DNA of 64,000 bases from NCBI RefSeq assembly GCF_036370855.1, contig NC_088099.1:153407517-153471516 (forward strand), given 5' to 3'. Below the pieces are notes generated by a model. The model was not told the DNA's origin and searched no databases. It worked only from the letters and a program-made list of their open reading frames with translations. Below, one piece after another: positions 47,691 through 57,450 of the stretch (its first letter is position 1; each line of letters begins with the position of its first letter). The translations under genes were made by a program, and so were the position numbers. The DNA is from Dromaius novaehollandiae. Lineage: Eukaryota > Chordata > Aves > Casuariiformes > Dromaiidae.

Positions 47691-50599
47691 CATGAATTAA
47701 CAGAACCTTCAGACAAGGAAATGTCAGATTTTAATTAAGGATATTTAAAAAAAATTTGAAAACCTACAGTAAAGCTCTAATGACGTGATTCAGAAAAAGG
47801 GAAAAATAAGAACTAACCATAAAAACAGCAACTCAGTGAAGCAGAGTATGATATAAATTATGAATTTCAGGTGTCCTGAAACTATGTCAGTATGCTAAGG
47901 ACTTGTTAGGAAAGTAACGTCAGAGGCATTCCAAGATATTTTTTACTGAAACCTGAGAAAAAGCTTAAGTTTTTCCCGGTGGAGTATTTTCTGCTAAGCT
48001 TCCTGATAAGGGAAAGATATTATCTTTTTCTTCTCCAAATTCTATTTTGAGAGATTCCCTTCCTTCTCTTTGGCTCCGATGAATGTCAGAAGTATGCCGG
48101 TGTAGTAATGCTATAAAAATAGCATGAAATCATGGAATCGCACAATGCTGTTTTGAACACTTCAGCATCATTCAGTGAGTATGGTCTACATTGTCTGTGG
48201 AGTTACCTTTTAACAATATTTGCTTTCAAAGGGAAAAAAAATCTCTAAAAACATGTGCTGCCCTTTTCCTCAAATGTGGAATTTTCTCTCAGGCAAGACA
48301 GTGTAAAATTCAAGAGCAGTTATATTCAGTACCTGATAGGACAAGACTTCTACAAAGCTAATAGAAGCTCCCTTCCATTCCCACATACTCAATAGGAGTA
48401 GGACACTTCCTTCTTTCTTCTTCAGCTTTGGAGGATTTAAAAATCTGATGCTCTTAATGTGAAGATTCTAGATTTTGTAGATGAAGTAGTCTAAAATTAA
48501 CACTGTGATTGGAGAAGGTGGAAATATTGCACAGTGAAATCAAACCCTCTGCCATTCCTCTCTAATCTATCTTCTGTCATTTCTCTGTGGTTTGTTCTCT
48601 CTGTAATGCTTGGAATAAATGGAAAACTTCAGAGTTAGCGTAATACTTGTTTGATAGATGTTTCTTCTCATAATGATTCTAGACTGTGTAGTGGCAGACT
48701 TACGAATAATACAGACACCTACAAAATGCTTTGCACAGCACTGGTGTTACTTCACAGAGGAATTTTGAACACTATTTACCTTGGAGGGGGAGGAGTGCAG
48801 GGTGTCAAATAAAACTAAACATCTAATATAGGAAAGATAAATCAAAGACATAGTTTCTGTCAACCTTGTGTGGCTAAGAAATACATTTCTCAGATGACAA
48901 ACAGTTCCCTTATGCAATGATATAACTTGTATTAGTAAAAAGAAGGAATAGTAGGGAGCCAAGACAAAAGCTTTGGGGCTTTTTTTCACCATCCATAGAT
49001 AGCCAGTAGGAAGACTGTTGAAAAATTACCCCAGTGAAAGATCTGGCCCTGCAAACTGATACTTAGAGGGCAAATTGTGCAAGATAAGTTGCCTAAGCCT
49101 GATGGCTTGGAGATGTCTTGAAAGGAATCTTGAACCTGTATGTGGTTCTTAAGACAGCTGTCTCTAGGTACTTGCTGCAATAGACATCAGGTTCAGCTCC
49201 TGCTACTTTTCTTCTCCAGCACAATTCCACCTTTCATGTCTTACTTCAGGAGACATAACACATACCTTCTGTTCCATACCATAGACAGCATTGTGGTAGG
49301 ACCCCATTATTCAGACACGTCAAACTGAATTCCCCTAACCCCATATATAGAAAAAGGTTAACTATGCTGTAGGGCCATAAGACATAAAGAAACCCAACAA
49401 ATTCTAGATAGCCTGGAAGGAGTTTATCTCCTGTAGAGGGGATATTCCTGTGCAGTGGGGTGTTCCTGTCTAGAGTAGATGCAGTTGGCAGTTTAGATAT
49501 ATTCCCCCATTGAAAATATATTCATATAGTAGGCTACATATCCTTCTGTCTCTTTGAACAGCTGGATGTGTAGCAACACAGGAACCACGTTCACCAGTAA
49601 TGGGAAACAACATTTAAAATACTTTTATATATCACAGAGCTATTTGGACTGCCAAGAGTGATGCATAAAAAGTCTGACTGACAGACTTTTTCACTAGTGA
49701 TGTGACCATATCAAATGCAAAATGAAAAAGAGGGCTGTGTTTTGCAAAATGTCGGTGTTTATTTTTATCATGTAATTCCTGTAACGGTTTTTCATTTATC
49801 ATATTCTAGCATTTTAGTCTGATTACCATGTCAAAACTGGTGAATTTTTGAGTTCCTGGGTCGGGATATAAAACCAACTGCATCTCAAATTTGTCTGCCT
49901 TTCCTGTAACTTGGTTTCCTTTGGAAAGAAAATACAGTTTTAAAAGATCTGGACATAAATTTAGCTGTCTAGAGGTGTTGTTTGAAAATAATTACTATAA
50001 TTCCAGATTGTAAATCACTATCTTTTCTCTACATCTTTGAAAATGTTATTTAAATCCCCCAGATTTAATCCCACTTTTAAATGCCATGTCAAATTTCTTT
50101 GATTTACTGGAATTTGGACTGTTAACCTTCAGTTCCCTCCTATACTTTTGGTCTATCCCCTAAACCTACACTGAGGAAGAACAGCAAAGAAAACACCAAT
50201 AAAAAGAAAGCATGGCAAAAGCAGCAAGTCCAGCAAACTCAAGATCAAGTTATGCACATTTTCAGCTCATTTAAAACCATTCTATTTTGATTTCAGATAA
50301 AAGATGGTGACTTTTTACTTAGTTCTCAATGCGGGAGTATACCATATTGAACAGATACATGTAAACTGTTCCCCATTTCTTTGTGACTTTAGTGTTTTTT
50401 CCTATGTTTCCATTATTATTGCTGATATGTTTTTGTGGACAAAATAGGCAGAAATGGAGTTTTCCTTCATTCTATGCGATTTGAATGTTATTTTTATAAA
50501 TAGGCAAGAGGTATTAGTATTAACACATAATATTCCATTTTCAGTGTACTATTCTGACATGCCTGTAAGTAAGGTAGTTGTGGAAATTCAACTCAGAAC
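47691..50599. other. AT-rich noncoding stretch, no gene seen
   Basis: AAATCATGGAATCGCACAATG near 48125 weakly resembles a reversed CR1 tail but is not followed by CR1 order. A perfect 10-bp stem with 5-nt loop (49667-49691) is noted separately. No gene was recognised. Confidence 0.55.
49667..49691. repeat. Perfect short inverted repeat (10-bp stem, 5-nt loop)
   Basis: AAAAAGTCTG (49667-49676), loop ACTGA, then CAGACTTTTT (49682-49691). It looks like a bacterial terminator, but such structures have no terminator role in a vertebrate Pol II context. Probably incidental. Confidence 0.8.
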
Positions 50600-50672
50600 A
50601 AGTAGCAATTACTTATGTGAATCATTCCATTGATTTCTTTGGAAGTACTCATCCAGGCAAGTGCTAGCTATT
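50600..50672. repeat. Degraded old 'gagtag...ttcaatggga' repeat
   Basis: TTACTTATGTGAATCATTCC, ATTGATTTCTTTGGAAGTAC and TCATCCAGGCAAGTGCTAGC reproduce the order of the sauropsid repeat 'gtgagtagtcccattgacttcaatgggactactcac...aagtgc'. The sequence is partly self-complementary, as expected for that family. Confidence 0.42.
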
Positions 50673-52440
50673 TGTCCTTTGTCATTCATTAATTATCCAT
50701 TAAATATTTATTTCTTTTAAGGCCTCATGCTGTAGGATATAATCCTATAAGAACAAAAATATCTATGCATTTCAGATCTGGTCTTATCAATTATAAAATA
50801 CCCATGTGAGAAGGTTTCTATCTGACGAGGAATTTCAGAACAGTAATTGTAAAATAGGTGGGGTTTATAATTTAATTTTTTACTTTTGAATGCTAAGTAC
50901 CTGGGATAATGTCATGGAACAATGGACTTTTTCTAGTATTCAGATATGAAATAAGAACAATATCCTTTATCCCAGTGTCTCAAGATCCACAGACGTCTTC
51001 ATCACATCTTAGCATATCTGAAAATTCATAGGTCTCTGTAAGTAATTTTCAATAACATATATATCAGACTTTTATCATATTTTTGATATGTGCATATCAG
51101 TACTATCTTCTGGTGGTAAACAGCTATTTACATGAGTTAATTTTTTAGGGAAATCACTTGGTTGCTGGTCTATCTGGAAAACTATTTTGTTCTTTCTGTA
51201 TACCATACATTTCCTTTACTGAATGTTAATATTTGTTTTTCAAAGAGTGAAATATATCAAGAAGCAAAGAACTTCCTAAAGACTACTGCAGTTTTAGTGA
51301 GCTGGAATTCAGTATTCTGCTTAGGAAATGGAGGAGTAAGAGGACTATAAAAACAAGGAGTGAGATTCATCTGACCAAGTGTGCCTATCAGCATCCAAAA
51401 ATTGTCTGAATTCTCCTCTTACACACATAATTAGGCTGTCTTTGATGAGAAGCTCTGAAGTTTCATCATATAATGAAAAATTATATTATTAGACCCTAGA
51501 TTCCTAAGAAAATAGAAAAATCAGAAAAGGAAAAGCACAGAGCTAGAACATTAATAGATTTCTCAAATGGAATAACAGTAATTAGTGATAGAAGATGAAA
51601 AAGAAGCTTATAATGTGAACAAGGGATATGCTAAGAAAAAAATTATTTTGTTTTGAGAGAAAGTGTAGGTCCTGAAAAAAGAATTTAAGTCCTGAGACAT
51701 AGCCTTACTAAAGATATTAAGAAAAATTTGTTAGGGAATTAAGAAGTAATCAATGCATATTGTGTTTGAACTTAAGCATTTCCCTGTTACGCTAGTATTT
51801 TTCATATTACAGAGCTATGTACAAAGGAAGCAGAAAGCTGCTTATCAGGAATATAGGAAATGTTATGAGTAACAACAAACAAACAAAAGTAAGATAGATT
51901 TTTAATTTTCCAGACTAATCTCCTTAGATCTTGCTTGTATTGCAAATAAGGTATCTTTGTTTAATGAATATATTGGCTAAAATGTAATAAAGTGGTGGCA
52001 TTAGTTATTTGAGGATTTTACAGTACTACTAAGAATCCAATTTAGTTCTAGATAGTAAATTTGCCCTTACTCAATAATGTTAAGTAACATTTCATTCATT
52101 CTTTCATTCACTCATACATTCAGACAGTCAGGCAGCCTGACTGAAACAGAAGGAAAGTGTATGTAAAATATGATCAGAAAAATATTTTAATAGTCAAGAT
52201 CCAATCAGCATTCACTGTAAGAGAAAATGGAGAAACATAAACATCTGTATGTAGGCTGAAAATCCCAAACAATGAAAATAGTCATCTTAGTGAAAGCCTT
52301 AGAATCCATACTTAATATATGCCTGAAGATATATCTCTGGTGTCCCATTATATTATCCTGAGCTTTTCTAGCTGCTCATTGTCATTTGTTAATGAGGAAT
52401 TCACGATATGCAACTAACATGGCTCAGAAAAGTAGGATAT
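50673..52440. other. AT-rich noncoding stretch, no gene seen
   Basis: An (ATTC)n-like tract (52091-52120) and an odd 19-bp palindrome (52125-52143) occur near the right end. No gene or element was recognised. Confidence 0.6.
52125..52143. repeat. Perfect 19-bp palindrome
   Basis: CAGTCAGGC, a central A, then GCCTGACTG. It directly follows an ATTC-rich tract. It might be a protein-binding site or a chance palindrome. Confidence 0.85.
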
Positions 52441-52484
52441 CATCTCGCTATATATATATTTTTTTCATTCGCTGTCGCTGATAA

Positions 52485-52526
<42 letters not shown>
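52485..52526. repeat. (TA)n dinucleotide repeat
   Basis: An AT-alternating run with a single C interruption extends from ATAAATATATATACATATAT to ATATATGTG. A shorter TATATATAT run lies just upstream (about 52450-52459). It produces a repeating YI reading frame, an artefact. Confidence 0.95.
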
Positions 52527-52527
<1 letters not shown>

Positions 52528-52618
52528 CTCCTTCTCAGCCTGAGTCCCTTTGCTTGTGGAAGAAAGAGCCCTTCAAAGGTGTACAGAAAAGAACAGCTGG
52601 TAAAGAGATAACTGACCA

Positions 52619-52646
52619 TCCCCCTCTCCTCCCCCTCTTCTCTCCT
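52619..52646. repeat. Pure pyrimidine tract, 28 nt
   Basis: TCCCCCTCTCCTCCCCCTCT is followed by TCTCTCCT without a purine. Long C/T-only tracts of this kind can form intramolecular triplex (H-DNA). It begins about 90 bp after the (TA)n repeat. Confidence 0.9.
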
Positions 52647-53917
52647 GCATACTCATGCACATACATCCACACCTCCCACCCTTCTGTTTGACAGAGTTGT
52701 AAACATCTGTGGTGAGGAGTCCTGAGCCCTCAGTTTTCTTCACTTTCCAAAAACAGCCATCTCCAAAGTAGTCCTGGTTTAAGGGACAAGCATAAAAACA
52801 AAGTAATCTCAGATGTACTTCTAACAAGTGGTTTTTCTGACACCTTCTGAAAATAGGTATTCCAGAACTGTTATATTATAACCTTCTGTGTTTGCTCACA
52901 TAATGACAACACAGTACAACACAGAGAGGTATGGCAGTTTGTGGTTTGATACCATTTTTCACATTGTGAGTGACTACAAAACGTCTAGCGTCCGCAGAGG
53001 AATGTGCTGTAGGAAAGTACTTGCTGGAATCACCATTCCTCCATTCTTTGAAATGTAGCAGTGACAATACATTGTGCCTGGTAACCTGACTGACAGACTA
53101 CTGGGAGAAGCCAGGAGTGAACAAAAGTCTGAAGTTAAATTAATTGCTCACAGTATCTGATAGCTAGCTAGATGAATAAATATTTTGTTGTTTTACCTTA
53201 AAATTCTGGATTATACAGTATGTTAGGTAAAGTAATCATATAGGTGCTTCCCGAGAGGCTTCTGAAAAAGTTAAGAGAACCTAAATGTCCTTAGTGTCAC
53301 TTCTGTCATTATAATGAGCTAGCATTGTCAGGGCAAAAGAGAAAAGGCAGTTTTTAAGTGAGTAAGCATTTGCGAAGCTCTCATTCAGCAATAAAAGAAC
53401 CATATCAGAGAGAAGAAACAAATATTTAGAAACCAGGCAGGAACGAGGTTAGATTGTTGTTTTACCAGGTGCCTCTAAAAAACCTTGTCCTTAAAGAAAA
53501 ATATACTTAAATATTGCCAGTCACAATAATAGGGTAAACAAATAACCTCATTTGGAAGAAGACTAATCAGTAGATAAGGAACCTACAATGATGTAATTGA
53601 ATTTTTCTTACCATCAGATAGATTCTGCAACTCAGAAGAGATCAGAGAGAAAGCAGAACAGCTGAGTTCCTGCTAAGCTCTCACCAACAATTACCAATAA
53701 TATCTTGGTAGCAAGGAAAAATGATCTGTCTGCTTGTAATTAGTTTATTCCAGTCAGTTCATCAGGATTTGCATAATGAATTCTTTTGGTGTAAGCTATG
53801 TATTTCTTTCTCATATTCAGTTAGGAGAAGGCAGGTCTTTCCAAAAAGGAGTAATTTTTTGTGGAGCAAATTTTTAATGCCAGCCTTCTCATGAATTATA
53901 TCTTTTATACTGAAAGT
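52647..53917. other. AT-rich noncoding stretch, no gene seen
   Basis: No recognised repeat or exon lies between the pyrimidine tract and the left edge of the large CR1 copy. Confidence 0.6.
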
Positions 53918-54056
53918 CAAAAGGAGACCTGCATGGATGAACAAGGAGTTCCTGGAAAAAGTCAGACATAAAAAGGAAGTGTACAGAGGGTGGAAGCAAT
54001 GACATTGAGTATGCAGGGATGGGACTAGGAAGGCCAAAGCCCATCTGGAGTTTAAT

Positions 54057-54287
54057 TTGGTGAGGGATGTCAAGGACAACAAGAAGGGCTTTCATAAATA
54101 TATCAGTAACAAAAGGAAGACTCAGGGAAATGTGGGCCCGCTGCTCAATGGGGCAGGGGCTCTGGTGACAAAGGATACAGAAATGACTGAAGTACTGAAT
54201 GCCTTCTTTGCCTCAGTCTTTACTGGTAAGACCAGACCCTGGAGACCAGAGAGAAAGCCTGGAGAAAGGAAGACTTTCCTTTGGTAG
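54057..54287 (+). pseudogene. CR1 ORF2 remnant, linker/fingers region
   Basis: A 76-codon open piece reads [26 protein letters not shown] and [12 protein letters not shown], the CR1 ORF2 region between endonuclease and reverse transcriptase palm. Upstream, from about 53919, the same frame is CR1 but interrupted by two TGA codons where a few residues seem lost. The frame ends at a stop after FLW. Confidence 0.85.
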
Positions 54288-54439
54288 CGGAGGATCAGGT
54301 TAGTAATCACTTAAGGCACCTGGACAGACACAAGTCCATGGGCCCTAATGGGATACACCCATGACTGCTGAGGGAGCTGGCTGATGTCATTGCAAGGCCA
54401 CTCTCAATCATCTTTGAAAGATCATGGTGATCAGGAGAG

Positions 54440-54775
54440 GTGTCCAAGTACTGTAAGAAAGCAAATGTTGCTTCAGTCTTCAAAAAGGGCAAGAAGGAGG
54501 ACCCAGGGAACTACAAACCAGTCAGCTTCACCTCAGTACCTGGAAAGGTGATGGAACAGCTCATCCTGGATGCCATCTCTAAGCATATGAAGGACAAGAA
54601 GGTGATCAGTAGTCAGCATGGATTCACAAAGGGGAAATCATACTTAACCAATCTGATAGCCTTCGATGATGGGATAACTGGCTGGGTAGAGGAGGGGAGA
54701 GCAGTGGATGTTGTCTACCTTGACTTCAGTAAGGCTTTCGACACTACCTCCCATAACATCCTCTTGGGAAGCTGA
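54440..54775 (+). pseudogene. CR1 ORF2 reverse transcriptase fragment through motif A
   Basis: A 111-codon open piece encodes CR1 reverse transcriptase from the fingers (VFKKGKKEDPGNYKPVSF, PGKVMEQLILDAISKH, SQHGFTKGKS) to catalytic motif A (YLDFSKAFDT). It stops shortly after HNILLGS. The later catalytic motifs are missing from the element, so it is inactive. It is intact enough to suggest a moderately young copy compared with 46740-47690. Confidence 0.9.
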
Positions 54776-54900
54776 TGAAGTACAGGCTAGATGAGCAGAC
54801 AGTAAGGTGGAGTTCAGGATCCTGCGAGGAGAGAGCAGGGCAAAAAGCAGGATCACAACCCTGGACTTCCAGAGGGCCAATTTTGGCCTCTTCAGGAACA
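54776..54900 (+). other. Non-collinear junction inside the CR1 copy
   Basis: Up to about 54805 the sequence follows CR1 just after motif A (GATGAGCAGACAGTAAGGTGG). The next ~85 bp (GTTCAGGATCCTGCGAGGAG to GGCCTCTTCAGG) read SRITTLDFQRANFGLFR. That string belongs, in CR1, to the endonuclease-reverse transcriptase linker, upstream of this element's own 5' end. After about 54900 the sequence jumps to the region downstream of motif C (KFNKGKC). Internal deletion and displaced filler therefore coincide. Confidence 0.7.
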
Positions 54901-55244
54901 TTGTGAAGTTCAATAAAGGGAAGTGCGGAGTCCTGCACCTACGGAGAAATAACCCCAGGCACCAATACAGGCTGGGGGCTGACCTGCTGGAAAGCAGCTC
55001 TGCGGAGAGGGGATTCCAGGTGGACAGCAAGCTGAGCATAAGCCAGCAGTGTACCCTTGTGGCCAAGGCGGCCAATGGTATCCTGGGCTGCAGTAGGCAG
55101 AGTGCTGACAGCACATTGAGGGAAGTCACCCTTCCCCTCTACTCAGCATTGGTGAGATACATCTGGAGTGCTGTGTCCAATTCTGGACTCCACTGTATAA
55201 GAGAGACAGGGAGCTACTGGAGCGAGTCCAGCACAGGCCACTGA
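54807..55244 (+). pseudogene. CR1 ORF2 fused remnant: displaced linker piece plus C-terminal region
   Basis: A 145-codon open frame begins in the displaced linker piece (TLDFQRANFGLFR) and continues in frame into the CR1 C-terminal region (KFNKGKCGVLHL, YRLGADLLESSSAE, QQCTLVAKAANGILG, LPLYSALVR). Frameshifts after LVRYIWS scramble the rest. The in-frame fusion is coincidental. It lacks all catalytic residues. Confidence 0.8.
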
Positions 55245-55611
55245 GATGATGAAGGGACTGGAGCATCTCTCATATGAGGAAAGGCAGAGAGAGCTGGGAC
55301 TGTTCAGCCTGGAGAAGAGAATACTGGGGGTGCATTTCTATCAATGCGTATAAATATCTGAAGAGAGGGTTTAAGGGGGATGGGGCCAGACTCTTTTGAG
55401 TGGTGCCCAGTTACAGGATGACGGGCAACAGGCACAACCTGAAGCACAGGCAGTTCCTTCTGAACATGAGGAAAAGGTTTTTTTACTGTGAGGGTGAGTG
55501 AGTGCTGGAACAGGTTGCCCAGAGAGGTTGTGGAGTCTCCATCCTTGGAGATATTCAAAAGCCATCTGGACAGGGTCATGTACGATGCGCTTTAGTTGGC
55601 ACTTCTTGAGC

Positions 55612-55634
55612 GGAGGGGTGGGCGGGGGGGGGGG
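55612..55634 (+). repeat. G-rich run within CR1 3' region, G-quadruplex prone
   Basis: GGAGGGGTGGGC is followed by G11. The equivalent CR1 position normally holds a shorter G run before TTGGACTAGATGA. Four G blocks within 23 nt satisfy a G-quadruplex pattern on the plus strand. Confidence 0.85.
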
Positions 55635-55702
55635 CAGTTGGACTAGTTCTTTAAATGTCCTTTCCAACCTCAACTCTTTTGTGATTCTATGATTCTGTGA
55701 TC

Positions 55703-57170
55703 TCAATGATTCCCAAGAACTAAAATAACATTTCAGAAGGCAAGCTGGTTGACAACTAGCTTTGTCTACAGAGGAAACATTTTGTATGTTTTGGAATCGA
55801 GGCTCATCAAGCAAGGCTGTGTCTGCAGCCATGAGCAATGTCTGTACTTACTCAGGAACCAGACTGATCTAGGCAGCTACAGTTAATATTCATAACATGT
55901 TTTCACACTATTTAACATGTTACACAAATTATGCATAATATAATAGTTTCCAAAACATAGATTCTGTTATATTAAGTCTGTAATTTCTGAGAAGCCCCAT
56001 TGTTTTATTCTGAAGCTCTGTGTCCAATACATCTAAGCTAAAAAGGTGGCAGCAGAAAAATAGGGCTTCATCTCACCCTTCCTATGGGATGTGGTTTGGC
56101 TGCTCAGTTGGTTTCACTTTGGAATTAGACCCCCCTGTGAAGGTTTAGAGCCATGGTGCATGCTAAAATGTAGCAGTGATTTAGTTATGCATCATCCTGA
56201 TTCTGACACATCTGTTACACCGAGGAAAGTGGAAAGTAGTGCCATACCATGGAGTAACTACAGGACTCTGAACGTTCTGTGAAACATTATTTAGGCTTAT
56301 TGGGATTATTTAGCCATCCTGTAAGCTCTCTAGGCAGGTATTCTCATGTCCTGCCACACCAGTGTCTTATACTGGAAACCATTAGGAAGAACAAATCCTT
56401 GGTGTTTTGTAGCTCCTGTATTCTTATTTAGATTTTATCTAGTAATAGGTAAACCTCACTAAAGACCTCACTAAACTTAGTTTGGCATAGCAGCAGTGTT
56501 TGAGGGATGGAGGGATAAAGAACAGATACTAGGGTGAATGGTAGTGTTAAAATTCTGACAAGAGAAGAAAATATTGATGTCCAGATACATCTTGCTGCAC
56601 TGCAGGACTGATTTGAGTAGCTCCTTTTAGTTTTCAAGAGATTGATAACCTAGACCACCATGAGTTATTTTGTTCAGCTATCTCTGCTCTTGGAAATCCT
56701 CTGCAATCAGTACAGAGCTTGCTTCGGCTCAGCTGAAGCAAACCCAGTCACTGGAAGGCAATCATTCTGTATTCCATGCTTGATCCAAACTCATGGGAGC
56801 TTTCATGCCAGTTATCATCTTCCTGGCTAAAGCAAACCCATCCTTTTATGTGACACTGTGAACATTCCACAGTTAGGGAGAAATTCAAGAGTAAATATTA
56901 AGTAAATCCATTCAGTCTGCAGAAAACTGTTAGGGAATATTAATTTCTAAGAGGATGCATTTTTTCAAACTTCCTTCCTTGTGATATAAACAACTGGTTT
57001 TTTTTTTCTTAATACTTTTTATATTTCCTTTCTTCCTACAGCAAATTCCATAGACTAGGGATTGTAAAACACTATAGGTATGTCTACAAAATAAGGTAGA
57101 GGTAGCTGCATGCCTGCTCCAAGGGAAAGTTATCACAGGCTCAGTATAGTGCTAACTCTATTGCATGCAT
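55703..57170. other. Noncoding stretch, no gene seen
   Basis: Immediately after the CR1 tail there is no visible target-site duplication, which is normal for CR1. A short imperfect hairpin (GCTTC...GAAGC) lies near 56721-56740. An acceptor-like TTTCCTTTCTTCCTACAG near 57043 is followed by a stop within four codons. AGGTATGTCTACA at about 57077 resembles termini of reptile hAT elements but stands alone. Confidence 0.55.
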
Positions 57171-57450
57171 TACATCTATACTATTAAAAAAAGGTGGCCA
57201 TGGACTGTGCTTTGGTCCTTAGGCCACCCAGCACAGAACAGCTCATATCGATACACCTAAACTCTCGTATCTTTCTCGACTACATCCAGACAGCACCCTG
57301 GGGAAAGGTTGCAAACAGTACTAGCCTCCAAACCACTGCTCAGGCATTATATGGGGGACAGTTAGCTGGCCTCAGCAAAACGTGTCAGCGACCAGTCCAA
57401 CCATTTAATAGTTCAATCTATCATTCATTTGATTTACTAGTATAGATGTA
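57171..57450. mobile_element. MITE-like structure with 18-bp inverted repeats
   Basis: TACATCTATACTATTAAA (57171-57188) is matched by the reverse complement of 57433-57450 at 17 of 18 positions (first 13 perfect). It encloses ~245 bp that is somewhat richer in G+C than the flanks. TA lies at the outer end of both arms. The layout is that of a small non-autonomous DNA transposon with terminal inverted repeats and a TA target duplication. The family is not recognised, and a chance inverted repeat cannot be excluded. An 83-codon frame inside (57194-57445) shows no known domain. Confidence 0.4.

Larger units (their letters stand above)
53918..55702 (+). mobile_element. CR1 LINE, 5'-truncated and internally rearranged
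   Basis: This is the largest transposon in the window. It begins within ORF2 at the string RRPAWMNKE (about 53919) and runs to the octamer tail GTGATTCTATGATTCTGTGAT (55680-55700). CR1 strings appear in order: [103 protein letters not shown] (motif A), then a break. It resumes at KFNKGKCGVLHL, with YRLGADLLESSSAE, SISQQCTLVAK and NGILGCS, followed by the diverged C-terminus and 3' end. Motifs B and C (SGVPQGS, FADD) are absent. An ~85-bp displaced segment sits at the break. CR1 inserts by target-primed reverse transcription and is usually 5'-truncated. Edges are approximate. Confidence 0.95.

Noticed and set aside
48122..48180. Possible reversed CR1 tail (AAATCATGGAATCGCACAATG)
   Set aside because: Only the first words resemble CR1; the following sequence does not keep CR1 order.
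49667..49691. Stem-loop followed by T5 resembling an intrinsic terminator
   Set aside because: The window is vertebrate nuclear DNA; rho-independent terminators do not apply and no Pol III gene lies upstream.
52408..52611. 67-codon frame with repeating YI residues
   Set aside because: It is the translation of the (TA)n microsatellite.
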